Assembly: GCF_028290105.1 (NCBI RefSeq)
Contig: NZ_JAQGKL010000037.1
Location: 40,194 to 104,193 of the forward strand
Reading direction: 5' to 3'
Length of the DNA: 64,000 bases
Origin: Methylobacterium sp.
Lineage (GTDB): Bacteria; Pseudomonadota; Alphaproteobacteria; Rhizobiales; Beijerinckiaceae
The notes beneath the pieces are model-generated. The model saw only the letters and a list, made by a program, of their open reading frames with translations. It did not search any database and was not told the origin of the DNA. Numbering within the stretch: position 1 is the stretch's first letter; every line of letters begins with the position of its first letter. The position numbers were made by a program, and so were the translations under genes. This document shows, one piece after another, positions 11,333 through 19,525 of the stretch.

Positions 11333-11869
11333 TCAGCCGATCCGCAGGCGCGTACGCGGCCCGACCCGGCGCAGCAGGCGCACCAGATCGGATCGCTTCA
11401 GGGCGACGCAGCCTTCCGTCGGCAGGTAGCCGGGCCGAGCCACGTGCAGGAAGATCGCCGAGCCGTGGCCGCGCCGGATGGGTCCCCGATTGTAGTCGAG
11501 GTCGACCACGAGGTCGTAGAGCCCGTCCTCCCGCCACATTCGCTCGTGCCCGACGCCTGGCGCCGGCAGGCGGATCGGCCGGTTGTAGCGCCGGTCCCGG
11601 GTATCGTCGCACCAGCCGTCCCCGGGCGCGCTCGGGCGCAAGGGGAGGGGGCTCCGGGGGCGTCCCCCGAAATGGTCCGGCCGGTAGACCCCGCCGCGCA
11701 GGCGGAACGCGCCGCGCGGCGAGGCGCCGTCGCCCTCGCGCTTGGTCTGTGCGATCCCGGAGCGCCCGAGGGCGCATGGGATCACCGCAGCGCCCGCCAG
11801 GACCTGTCCCCGGGTCCGGTCGGCGACGAGGGCGCGCACGCGCAGGTAGGAGACGGTGGTTCGCTTCAT
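11333..11869 (-). CDS. L,D-transpeptidase (YkuD-fold) family protein
   Basis: 178 residues, read on the minus strand from ATG 11869. The catalytic signature is near the C-terminus: SAIFLHVARPGYLPTEGCVAL, where His and the Cys of TEGCVAL match the HX(n)[ST]xGC[IV] motif of enzymes that make 3-3 peptidoglycan crosslinks or anchor proteins to peptidoglycan. A conserved TKREGDGASPRG segment precedes it, typical of the small alphaproteobacterial members. No clean signal peptide is visible. The 732-residue ORF of the track runs far upstream through unrelated sequence. Divergent from the response regulator. Confidence 0.85.
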   Translation of the reverse strand: MKRTTVSYLRVRALVADRTRGQVLAGAAVIPCALGRSGIAQTKREGDGASPRGAFRLRGGVYRPDHFGGRPRSPLPLRPSAPGDGWCDDTRDRRYNRPIRLPAPGVGHERMWREDGLYDLVVDLDYNRGPIRRGHGSAIFLHVARPGYLPTEGCVALKRSDLVRLLRRVGPRTRLRIG

Positions 11870-11962
11870 GAAACGCCTTATTGCCTGCGGGCGAAACCAG
11901 CGCCACCTTCGCGACAGGCGCGTTGAAACTTCCGGGCACCCGCCGACGTTGTGATGTTGTTT

Positions 11963-11991
11963 GGCTGCGCACAACCGTATTGTGCGCAGCC
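11963..11991. promoter_or_regulatory. perfect 12-bp inverted repeat between divergent genes
   Basis: ggctgcgcacaa and ttgtgcgcagcc are exact reverse complements separated by five bases (ccgta). No T-tract follows on either strand, and it lies between the L,D-transpeptidase gene (minus) and the response regulator gene (plus). This suits an operator or a 5'-UTR hairpin better than a terminator. The bound factor is unknown. Confidence 0.5.
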
Positions 11992-12163
11992 GAAATAGCT
12001 GCATATGTGTCCGCGGGTTGAAATCTCGGAGGTCGAACAGCGTGGCCATGTCATCGACGTGCCCTGGATCCGCGCTCGAAGCGTCCGTGTTTTCTTTCAC
12101 CCACCGCCTGCGGAATCCGAACCGCCGGCGTGCCCTCGAAACTGCCTGAAAGTTCTTCGGTCG

Positions 12164-12850
12164 ATGCCGAATACCCATCGCTTGCTGATCTGTGACGACG
12201 ATGCCTCCTTGCGTGAGACGTTGATCGAACAACTCGATCTCCACGAGGAATTCACGCTGCTCAGTGCCGTCGACGGGCAGAGCGCGGTCGATCGCGTCAC
12301 GGAGGACCGCATCGATCTGGCGGTGATGGATGTGGGCTTGCCCGATATGGACGGGCGCGAGGCGGTGCGCGCCATGCGCCGCAACGGGTATCGCGGCCCC
12401 GTCATCATGCTGACGGCGCAGGATTCCGAGGACGACACCGTCGAGGGCCTGGAGGCGGGCGCCAACGACTACGTCACCAAGCCCTTCAAGTTCGCGGTAC
12501 TGCTGGCACGCATCCGCGCCCACCTGCGCAGCCACGAGGCGAGCGAGGACGCGGTCTTCCAGATCGGTCCCTATACCTTCCGCCCCGGCGCCAAGCTGCT
12601 GGTGGGGGAGCGCGGCTCCAAGCTGAAGCTCACCGAGAAGGAAACCGCGATCCTGCGCTTCCTCTACCGGGCCGGGCGCGAGGTGGTGGGCCGCGACACG
12701 CTGCTGGCCGAGGTCTGGGGCTACAACGCGCAGGTCACCACCCATACCCTCGAGACCCACATCTACCGCCTGCGCCAGAAGATCGAGCCGAACCCTGCGC
12801 TTGCGGCGATCCTTGTGACCGAGGGCGGCGGCTACAAGCTGCTGCCGTAG
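12164..12850 (+). CDS. OmpR/PhoB-family response regulator
   Basis: 228 residues. ATG 12164 (MPNTHRLLICDDD) is chosen because the receiver domain begins there; the 53 extra residues of the track ORF look non-coding. Receiver residues: acidic pair in CDDD, phosphoacceptor Asp in AVMDVGLPDMDG, Thr in VIMLTAQD, Lys in NDYVTKPFKF. A winged-helix DNA-binding domain follows (LTEKETAILRFLYRAG through THTLETHIYRLRQKIE). No sensor kinase gene is adjacent, so its partner is unknown. The palindrome about 175 bases upstream may be its regulatory site, but that is conjecture. Confidence 0.88.
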   Translation: MPNTHRLLICDDDASLRETLIEQLDLHEEFTLLSAVDGQSAVDRVTEDRIDLAVMDVGLPDMDGREAVRAMRRNGYRGPVIMLTAQDSEDDTVEGLEAGANDYVTKPFKFAVLLARIRAHLRSHEASEDAVFQIGPYTFRPGAKLLVGERGSKLKLTEKETAILRFLYRAGREVVGRDTLLAEVWGYNAQVTTHTLETHIYRLRQKIEPNPALAAILVTEGGGYKLLP

Positions 12851-12916
12851 CGCGTATCGCGGACCTCGGGTCTCGGCTAAGCTCTCCCCCACGATCACGA
12901 GGGGACGGGGCGGCAC

Positions 12917-13375
12917 GTGGGGCTCGACGACGACATCGCGATCCTGAGCGCCGCCCCCCTGTTCGGGTTCATGGGCCGGGACGCCCTGCGCCTGCTTTCC
13001 TTTGCGGCCGAGCGTCGAACCCTGACGGCGGGCGAGCGCCTGTTCGCGCAGGGAGAGCGCGCCGATGGCGGTTTCATCGTGATGTCGGGGGCTCTCACGC
13101 TCACCCCGCGCGGGAGCCATGCCGTCCCCGTCACGGTCGGGCGGTCGAGCCTGATCGGCCGCCTCGCCCTGTTCCAGCGTGGAGAGCGGCCCTGCGACGC
13201 CGACGCGGCGAGCCCATCCGAGGTGGTTCGCATCACCCCGACGCTGATGCGCCGGGTGCTGGAGGAGTTTCCCGACGCCGCGCGGGCGATCCACGACGAA
13301 CTCACCGACGATCTGGCCGCCTTCGCGGGGGACCTCGTCGGCCTGAGCGCCCGCTTCGACGCGGTTGCCCCGTGA
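12917..13375 (+). CDS. cyclic-nucleotide-binding-domain protein without DNA-binding domain
   Basis: 152 residues from GTG 12917, with a purine-rich ribosome site (gaggggacgggg). The sequence starts like a Crp/Fnr sensor domain (LSAAPLFGFMGRDALRLL, then ERLFAQGERADGGFIVMSGAL) and ends in a helical region after residue 110. No helix-turn-helix follows, so it is a stand-alone cNMP-type domain, likely a signalling protein. The phosphate-binding cassette is not well conserved, so ligand binding is doubtful. It lies 66 bases after the response regulator on the same strand and may be co-transcribed. Confidence 0.72.
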   Translation: MGLDDDIAILSAAPLFGFMGRDALRLLSFAAERRTLTAGERLFAQGERADGGFIVMSGALTLTPRGSHAVPVTVGRSSLIGRLALFQRGERPCDADAASPSEVVRITPTLMRRVLEEFPDAARAIHDELTDDLAAFAGDLVGLSARFDAVAP

Positions 13376-13533
13376 CACCTGCCCCCTGAAACTTGCCCCC
13401 GATCTTCGCCATCGGAGTGGGCGCGGGCGCGAAAACGCGACCCCGTTTTCCCGCCGGACCCGAAGGTGACAGGCCGGACGGGCTTTTGTAAGCACGGGGC
13501 CCGTCACCGCCCGTTCCGGAAAGCGCCGCATCC

Positions 13534-14376
13534 ATGTCCCACGCCGACCTCGCCACCACCATCGAGTCCGCCTGGGAGGAGCGCGCCGGCATCGACACCG
13601 GCACCAAGGGCGCCGTGCGCGAGGCCGTCGAGGAAGCCCTCGACCTGCTCGATTCCGGCAAGGCCCGCGTCGCCGAGAAGGTCGGCGAGGAGTGGCAGGT
13701 CAACCAGTGGCTCAAGAAGGCGGTGCTCCTGTCCTTCCGCCTCAACGACATGGAGATCATCCATGGCGGCCCCGACGGCGCGACCTGGTGGGACAAGGTG
13801 CCCTCGAAGTTCGAAGGCTGGAAGAAGAAGCATTTTCGCGAGGCCGGCTTCCGGGCCGTTCCCGGCTGCTTCGTGCGCCGCGGCTCCTACATCGCGCCCG
13901 GCGCGGTGCTGATGCCGTCCTTCATCAATCTCGGCGCCCGCGTGGGCGAGGGCACCATGGTGGACACCTGGGTCACCATCGGCTCCTGCGCGCAGGTGGG
14001 GAAGAACTGCCACATCTCCGGCGGAGCCGGCATCGCGGGCGTGCTCGAGCCGCTCCAGGCCAACCCGGTCATCATCGAGGACAATTGCTTCATCGGCGCC
14101 CGCGCCGAGGTGGCCGAGGGCGTGATCGTCGGCGAGGGCAGCGTGCTCTCCATGGGCGTCTACATCGGCGCCTCGACCAAGATCATCGACCGCGCCACCG
14201 GCGAGGTCATGTATGGCCGCGTGCCGCCCTACTCGGTGGTGGTCTCCGGCACGACGCCGGGCAAGGACCTGCCGGACGGCAGCCCCGGCCCCGGCCTGTA
14301 CTGTGCCGTGATCGTCAAGCGCGTCGATGCCGGCACCCGCTCGAAGACCGCCATCAACGAGCTCCTGCGCACCTGA
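13534..14376 (+). CDS. dapD: tetrahydrodipicolinate N-succinyltransferase
   Basis: 280 residues, normal for DapD. It transfers succinyl from succinyl-CoA to tetrahydrodipicolinate in the lysine/meso-diaminopimelate pathway in the cytoplasm. The C-terminal two-thirds is a left-handed beta helix built of hexapeptide repeats ([54 protein letters not shown]). The N-terminal start [17 protein letters not shown] fits the family. The ribosome site is weak. The gene starts about 160 bases after the cNMP gene and is followed by the alpha/beta-hydrolase gene after 103 bases. Confidence 0.96.
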   Translation: MSHADLATTIESAWEERAGIDTGTKGAVREAVEEALDLLDSGKARVAEKVGEEWQVNQWLKKAVLLSFRLNDMEIIHGGPDGATWWDKVPSKFEGWKKKHFREAGFRAVPGCFVRRGSYIAPGAVLMPSFINLGARVGEGTMVDTWVTIGSCAQVGKNCHISGGAGIAGVLEPLQANPVIIEDNCFIGARAEVAEGVIVGEGSVLSMGVYIGASTKIIDRATGEVMYGRVPPYSVVVSGTTPGKDLPDGSPGPGLYCAVIVKRVDAGTRSKTAINELLRT

Positions 14377-14479
14377 TCCCGACATCGGACGGGGCGTCCG
14401 TCGGTCGCGTGCCCGCACGCGGCGGGCCGCCCCATCTGATGGCGATGGGATCGTCCAGGATGCGAGGAAGAGGCGAACG

Positions 14480-15355
14480 ATGACCGAGCCGGCCCATTCC
14501 GCCCGAAGTGTCGCGCTGACCTTCGCCGGGCGCCGCGTTCCCACCCCCTACGACGTGATCGGCAACGGCCCCGACGCGCTGCTGCTGCCGGCCCTGTCGT
14601 CGATCTCGGCGCGGATGGAGATGCGCGGCCTCGCCAAGGATCTCGGGCACGGCTACCGCTGCCTCATTCCGGACTGGCCGGGCTTCGGCGACCATGTCCG
14701 TGCCCGCGTGCCCATGAACCCCGAGACGATGCACGCCTTCCTCGACGCGCTGCTGGAGGCCGTCCCCGGACCCTATGCGCTCGGCGTCGGGGCGGGCCAT
14801 GCGGCGGGCTATCTCGTCGCCGCCGCGCGTCGCCACCCGGGCGTGTTCGAGCGCCTCGTCCTCGTCGCCCCGACCTGGCGGGGCCCGTTGCCCACCGCCA
14901 TGGGGCCGGAGCGCAAGGGCCTGTTCGCGGGCCTGCGCCGCGCCGTCGAACTTCCGCTGCTGGGAGACGCCCTCTACCGCATCAACATCAGCCGGCCCGT
15001 CATCCGGCGGATGATGCGCGCCCATGTCTACGCCGATCCGGACCACGTCACGCCGGGAGTGGTCGCGGACAAGCACGCGATCACGCGCCAGAACGGCGGG
15101 CGCTTCGGCACCGCCGCCTTCGTCACCGGCGGCCTCGACCCCTACGAGACCCGCAAGGACTTCCTCGACCTGTTCGAGGCGCCCGGCCTGCCGCCGATCC
15201 TGGTCCTGAGGCCGGAGCGGGCCCCGCGCCGCTCGGGCGCCGAGATCGACGCGCTCATCGCCACGGGCCGGGTCGCCCGGGCCGCGGTGCCGGGGGCGCT
15301 CAGCCCCCACGAGGAATATCCGGGCGAGGTCGCGGACGCGATCCGCGCCGTCTGA
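14480..15355 (+). CDS. alpha/beta-hydrolase-fold protein lacking the nucleophile serine
   Basis: 291 residues. ATG 14480 has GAGGAAGAGG upstream; the track ORF extends too far. Overall pattern is alpha/beta hydrolase: LIPDWPGFGDH, a nucleophile-elbow position reading GVGAGHAAGY, LVLVAPTWRG, and a C-terminal SPHEEYPGEVADAI that could supply the catalytic His. At the elbow, G-x-S-x-G is replaced by G-V-G-A-G, so the usual serine is missing. It may be a non-catalytic member or use another residue. Gene position after dapD does not imply a shared pathway. Confidence 0.7.
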   Translation: MTEPAHSARSVALTFAGRRVPTPYDVIGNGPDALLLPALSSISARMEMRGLAKDLGHGYRCLIPDWPGFGDHVRARVPMNPETMHAFLDALLEAVPGPYALGVGAGHAAGYLVAAARRHPGVFERLVLVAPTWRGPLPTAMGPERKGLFAGLRRAVELPLLGDALYRINISRPVIRRMMRAHVYADPDHVTPGVVADKHAITRQNGGRFGTAAFVTGGLDPYETRKDFLDLFEAPGLPPILVLRPERAPRRSGAEIDALIATGRVARAAVPGALSPHEEYPGEVADAIRAV

Positions 15356-15370
15356 ACGCGCACCGGCCCG

Positions 15371-15393
15371 GTGCCGGCGCGCGCTTCCGGCAC
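15371..15393. terminator. hairpin between convergent genes
   Basis: A seven-bp stem (gtgccgg / ccggcac) with a nine-base loop, preceded by an overlapping gcaccg/cggtgc hairpin, fills the 37-base gap between the hydrolase (plus) and manganese catalase (minus) stops. There is no T-tract, so intrinsic termination is uncertain. Confidence 0.4.
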
Positions 15394-16247
15394 TACATCT
15401 GCTGGGTCTGGGCGCCGCTGTCGGGCCGGGCCGGCCCGAGATTCGGCTCCTCGCCCATCGGCTCGTTCTGGACGACGGTGAAGGTGCCCTTGCCGTCGAG
15501 GGAGGGGCCGCTGGTCCAGCGCCCGGCCGGCGGGGCGGAGCCGTCGCGGGTGGTGGCGAAGAAGTTGTAGTTGAACTTCTCGTGCTCCGCGCTCTGCGGG
15601 AAGCTGTTGGGGATCGGCAGGTTGCCCTCGTTGCCGCCGAGTTCCTCCACAACCGCCAGCCATTGCTGCTGGTGCATGGTGTCGCGCGCGATGAGGAAGT
15701 GCAGCATGTCCTTCATGCCGGCGTCGTGCGCGGCGTTGAACAGGCGCACCGCCAGCACCCGGCCCGTCGCCTCGGCCGCGACGTTGCAGTACATGTCCGC
15801 CGCGAGATTCCCGCTGGCATAGACGTGGCTCATGTCGAAGGGCACCCCGTCGCAATTGACGGGCAGGGCGGCCATGCCGGTGGAGAGCACGTGCCGGTGC
15901 AGCATGCCCTCGATGGCGTGGCGCGGGTTTCCGCCGCCCATGACGGCCCCGACGACGCCGTCGGCGGCCCCTTCCTCCTGCAGCTTCGTCGGGGCGTTCT
16001 CGAGGTTCAGCGCCACGGCGGTGGCCAGCATCTCGATATGACCGACCTCTTCGGTGGCGGTGTTCAGCAGCATGTCGCGGTACTTCGTCGTCGGCCCGCG
16101 CGCGCCCCAGCCCTGGAAGAAGTACTGCATGCAGACGCGGATCTCGCCCTCGATGCCGCCGATCGCCTGCTGCAGCATGCGCGCGAAGATCGGGTCCGGG
16201 CTGTCGACCTTGACCGGATATTGGAGGCGCTTATCATAGTATAACAT
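15393..16247 (-). CDS. manganese catalase family protein
   Basis: 284 residues, non-haem dimanganese catalase of the ferritin-like fold, which converts hydrogen peroxide to water and oxygen. Metal ligands are seen as Glu in IEGEIRVCMQYFFQ, Glu and His in TATEEVGHIEM, Glu in NVAAEATGRV, and His in RDTMHQQQW. N-terminus MLYYDKRLQYPVKV is typical of the KatN/YjqC group. Such genes are commonly part of the general stress response, but I found no EcfG box on its own strand upstream. Convergent with the hydrolase gene. The upstream 247 bases are AT-richer than average. Confidence 0.92.
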   Translation of the reverse strand: MLYYDKRLQYPVKVDSPDPIFARMLQQAIGGIEGEIRVCMQYFFQGWGARGPTTKYRDMLLNTATEEVGHIEMLATAVALNLENAPTKLQEEGAADGVVGAVMGGGNPRHAIEGMLHRHVLSTGMAALPVNCDGVPFDMSHVYASGNLAADMYCNVAAEATGRVLAVRLFNAAHDAGMKDMLHFLIARDTMHQQQWLAVVEELGGNEGNLPIPNSFPQSAEHEKFNYNFFATTRDGSAPPAGRWTSGPSLDGKGTFTVVQNEPMGEEPNLGPARPDSGAQTQQM

Positions 16248-16346
16248 GCGTTAATCTCGCTATGCTCGAACGAAAAGAGCCCACACGTCATGGAGACGTT
16301 GGTGCGAATGGCCTTGGATCGGACGGTGTTGCCTCCGAATATCAGG

Positions 16347-16371
16347 GGAACGGAGAAATTCACCTGTTGTT
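16347..16371 (+). promoter_or_regulatory. near-match to EcfG stress promoter
   Basis: GGAAC at 16347-16351 and TGTT at 16368-16371 are 16 bases apart, one base from the EcfG consensus GGAAC-N16-CGTT. It points at the isochorismatase-like reading frame starting at 16495. One mismatch in the short -10 element leaves this weak. Confidence 0.35.
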
Positions 16372-16494
16372 CATTTTCTCGAAGGTGGCAATTTATCGCC
16401 GAGGCCCGACCTCTAGCCTCGCAGAACTCAACCGCACGATCCGGGTTGACCGACACCGCCGGAGCCCCGGCGGACGCGTTCGGGGAGGCGAGGT

Positions 16495-17104
16495 GTGGGT
16501 GAGTGGCGTGCGTATCCCGGGGCGCTGGGTGAAACCTGCCTGCACCTGTGTGTCGACATGCAGCGCCTGTTCCGGGAGGAGACGGACTGGCACACGCCCT
16601 GGCTGGCGCGGGTGCTGCCGCGGGTGGAGCGCCTCGTGGCGGCGCACCCCGCCCGGACGATCCTCACCCGCTTCATCCCGGCGCAGCATCCCGGCGAGGG
16701 GCGGGGCACGTGGAGCGGCTATTCCCGGCGCTGGGCCTCGATGACGCTCGACCGGCTGGAACCGGGTCTGCTCGATCCCGTGCCCGAACTCGCGCGCTTC
16801 GTGCCGCCGGCCGAGACCTTCGACAAGGCGGTCTATTCGCCGTGGCTCGGCACCGACCTCGATGAACGTCTGCGGGCGCGCGGGATCGACACCCTGGTGG
16901 TGACGGGGGGGCGAGACCGAGGTCTGCGTGCTGGCGACCGTGCTCGGCGCCGTCGATCTCGGCTACCGGGTCTTTCTCGTCACCGACGCCCTGTGCAGTT
17001 CCTGCGACGCGGCCCACGACGCGCTGCTGACCATGTATCGCCGCCGCTACGGCCAGGAGGGCCACACGGTGACCGCCGAGGAGGTGCTCCTCGCCTGGAC
17101 CTGA
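16495..17104 (+). pseudogene. isochorismatase-family cysteine hydrolase, frameshifted
   Basis: Read from GTG 16495, the first ~139 residues match the isochorismatase-like fold: catalytic Asp in LCVDMQRLF, Lys in FDKAVYSPW, and the strand DTLVVTGG. The frame then turns into Arg-rich nonsense. Removing one G from the seven-G run at 16905-16911 restores GGETEVCVLATVLGAVDLGY, including the catalytic Cys, and a normal end (EVLLAWT) with stop at 17102-17104. The repaired protein would be 202 residues with all three catalytic residues. It is either a recent inactivation, a phase-variable tract, or a sequencing error. Confidence 0.85.
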
Positions 17105-17758
17105 TCAGGCGGACCGCGCCAGCAGGCGGCCGCCGGCGAGGCCGTTGGCCACGATGACGAGACCCACCACGACGAGGTGCAGGAGGAGATCGCTCGCCGT
17201 GGCGTCATGCGGGTGGAACGGCACCAGAAGCGCGGCGGCGGCGGCCGCCGCCGAGAGGCCCGCGAGCGCCGCCGTGAGGTTGGGGCGCAACGGACAGGCC
17301 CGTCGCAGCATCAGCACGAGCCCAAGGGAGAGGGGCATCGAGACCGCGAGCAGGAACACGAGGCATCCGCCGGCTTCGGCCCGTTCGGTGCCCGGCGCCA
17401 CCCAGTCGCGCAGGCAGCCCATGCCGCTCGCCCCGATCCAGAGGGCGGCCGGCCCCAGGGGCAGCAGCGCCCAGCTCGGCGAGCGCCCGGGTACGCTGGT
17501 CTGGAAGGCGGCGAGCGCCGCCGTGAGGGCGGTGAGCACGGCGCCGAGGGCGGCGTAGCGCAGGTCGGGGATCGCCATGCGGATGCGCAGGGCGTCGAGG
17601 TCGGCGAACGGCAGCAGCGCGAGACCGAGGCCCATGGCCGCCGCGCACCAAGCGAGCGCCCGGAGGGAAGGCGCGCGCAGGCGTCGAACCGGCCGCAGGC
17701 CGCCCGAAAGGCTCTCGACCAGCCGGTCGTGCGGGGAGGTGTGGGCACCGTCAGACAT
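17105..17758 (-). CDS. nrsF: NrsF-family anti-sigma factor (DUF1109)
   Basis: 217 residues with six hydrophobic segments (ALAWCAAAMGLGLALL, ALGAVLTALTAAL, and others), the layout of NrsF/DUF1109 inner-membrane anti-sigma factors that hold an ECF sigma factor until a signal arrives. The conserved core WxxxxLxxxxAAlWIGASGMGCL and a GG/CxL pattern are visible. Its ATG overlaps the sigma factor gene's stop (ATGTCTGA), implying translational coupling and balanced amounts of the pair. The signal is not known; in Caulobacter a similar pair responds to chromate, cadmium and singlet-oxygen-type stress. Confidence 0.85.
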   Translation of the reverse strand: MSDGAHTSPHDRLVESLSGGLRPVRRLRAPSLRALAWCAAAMGLGLALLPFADLDALRIRMAIPDLRYAALGAVLTALTAALAAFQTSVPGRSPSWALLPLGPAALWIGASGMGCLRDWVAPGTERAEAGGCLVFLLAVSMPLSLGLVLMLRRACPLRPNLTAALAGLSAAAAAAALLVPFHPHDATASDLLLHLVVVGLVIVANGLAGGRLLARSA

Positions 17759-18365
17759 CGCGTGTTCCTCCGTCGCGCCGACCGGGCCCGGCCTCCGAAC
17801 CGCCCCCTGCTTCGGGTTCCGATCCGAGCGTCCGGCGCAGGGCCTTCAACGCCCGGTGCAGGTTCACCTTGAGGGCGCCCTTGCTGCGCCCCGTGAGGTG
17901 CGCGGTCTCGTCGAGGCTCCGCTCGCGCAGGGCCAGATGCTCCACCGCCTGGCGCTGCCCCTCGGGCAGGGCCGCCACGGCCCGCGCGAGGATGCGTGCC
18001 CGGTCGCGGGCCTCGAGGCCCTGGCCGGGCGCCGGCCCGTCGTCGGCCCGGGCCTCGTAGGCGATGGGGTCGTGAACCTCGCGGGGACGCCGGCCGGCCC
18101 GGCGCATCCCGTCGATGGCCCGACGCTGGGTGATGGCGCGCAGCCAGGGCAGGAAGGGCCGCGCCGGATCGTAGGTCGCCCGCGCCCGGTGGATCGTCAG
18201 CAGCACGTCCTGCACCACGTCGTCCACCGCCTCGGGCCGCACGCCCTGTGCCCGCGCCATCCCGGCCACCACCGGCAGGCAGGCGCGCAGCAGGCGGCGA
18301 TAGGCTTGCGCGTCGCCCGCCTGCGCCGCCGCCATGGCGTCCGAGAGCGACCGGTCGAGGGTCAT
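17751..18365 (-). CDS. ECF-family RNA polymerase sigma factor
   Basis: 204 residues from ATG 18365; the track ORF extends further upstream without support. Sigma region 2 runs from AYRRLLRACLPVVAGMAR through VDDVVQDVLLTIHRARATYDP and FLPWLRAITQRRAIDGMRR. Region 4 is LPEGQRQAVEHLALRERSLDETAHLTGRSKGALKVNLHRALKALRR, with its helix-turn-helix. It is the first gene of a two-gene unit with the NrsF anti-sigma factor, overlapping it by eight bases, and such pairs usually regulate their own promoter. Region upstream contains GGAAC at 18501-18505 (minus) but no matching -10. Confidence 0.92.
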   Translation of the reverse strand: MTLDRSLSDAMAAAQAGDAQAYRRLLRACLPVVAGMARAQGVRPEAVDDVVQDVLLTIHRARATYDPARPFLPWLRAITQRRAIDGMRRAGRRPREVHDPIAYEARADDGPAPGQGLEARDRARILARAVAALPEGQRQAVEHLALRERSLDETAHLTGRSKGALKVNLHRALKALRRTLGSEPEAGGGSEAGPGRRDGGTRDV

Positions 18366-18573
18366 CCGACCCTCCGTCGAGGGGCGGATCGCGCCGCGCC
18401 ACCCGGGCTCGCTCCCCGAGCGCGGCGCGATGGGGCCGTGTCCGGCCGAGAGCACAAAGGCCACCGTGCGGGCTCCCTGGTGCGAGGGGGCGGACCCCTC
18501 GTTCCAGGAGCATTCGTCCGGTCGGCCGCCAGGGTTACGGTGCGTGCGTGCGGGCCCTTCGGAAAGCCCCGTC

Positions 18574-19356
18574 TCATCCGGCGAGGCTGAAGCGGTCGAC
18601 GTCGCGCAGGAGTTCGAGGAATGCGCGGGCGCCGTGATCGAGGGCGATGGCGCCGGCCTCCGCCGTGCCGAGGCGGGCATCGCCGATGGCCCCCGCTGGG
18701 TTGAGGTCTTCCGCCTTCCAGGCGAAGGCGGCGGGCCGGCCGGCCCGCAGATGCGTGAAGGTCCGGGTCATCGCCGCCGTGCGGGGGGTGAAATCCGCGA
18801 TTTGCCCGAGCCGGACGAGGTCGGGACGCAGGGCCAGCATCAGGGCGGTCTCGATACCGCCGCCATGGATGCCGTGCCGGATCTCGTCCTCCGGAAACAG
18901 GCCATCGGGATAGCCGAAGCGGCTCCAGGCGGTGGTCACCGCCACCATGGCGTGGCGCCCGCGCAAATCGCCCGCGACGAGGTCGATGAGACCGCTGTTG
19001 CCGCCATGCGACGTGACGAGGACGAGCTTCCCGCAGCCCGCCCGATGGACGGCGTCGCCGAGGCCGGTCCAGGCCGCCAGAGCGGTCGCGGTGGAGAGCG
19101 TCAGGGTGCCGGGGAAACCGTCGTGCTCGTCGGACTTGCCGACCGCTTGGACGGGCAGGAGCAGGACGTCGAGGTCGTCGGCGGGGAGTGCGGCGAGGCG
19201 GGCGAGGTAGCCCTCGGCGATGAGGGTGTCGGTGGCGAGCGGCAGGTGCGGCCCGTGCTGCTCGATGGCCGCGACGGGCAGCACCGCGATGGCGCGCCGC
19301 ATGTCGCGGGTCCGGAACGCATCCGTCGTCAACTCGGCCCAGTGGTGGATCGGCAT
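18574..19356 (-). CDS. creatininase-family amidohydrolase
   Basis: 260 residues. Family signatures: EQHGPHLPLATDTLIAEG near residue 33 (metal-binding Glu, His, Asp), SHGGNSGLIDLV near 115, and GIHGGGIETALML near 165, close to the HAGxxET motif. Members hydrolyse cyclic amides or act in cofactor maturation (creatininase, FAPy deformylase ArfB, MftE peptidase). No mycofactocin or creatine genes are nearby, so the substrate is open. It is about 210 bases upstream of the sigma gene on the same strand and may be independent. Confidence 0.85.
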   Translation of the reverse strand: MPIHHWAELTTDAFRTRDMRRAIAVLPVAAIEQHGPHLPLATDTLIAEGYLARLAALPADDLDVLLLPVQAVGKSDEHDGFPGTLTLSTATALAAWTGLGDAVHRAGCGKLVLVTSHGGNSGLIDLVAGDLRGRHAMVAVTTAWSRFGYPDGLFPEDEIRHGIHGGGIETALMLALRPDLVRLGQIADFTPRTAAMTRTFTHLRAGRPAAFAWKAEDLNPAGAIGDARLGTAEAGAIALDHGARAFLELLRDVDRFSLAG

Positions 19357-19525
19357 CCCGGCGCTCCTGCGGCGGTCGCCCCGCCAGCGTCACCCTGGGT
19401 GCCACGGAAACCGTCCCCGATCCACATGGCCCCAGAGAAACCGGCCGGCGGGAGGGGGCCTCGAAACGCGAATGGCTGGAGCGCATCGACGCCCCGGCCA
19501 TCCGTTGGAAACGAGGGAACGTCGC

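Noticed and set aside
11333-13531. 732-codon minus-strand ORF
   Set aside because: Only the C-terminal 178 residues (L,D-transpeptidase) are real; the rest is antisense to the response regulator and cNMP genes.
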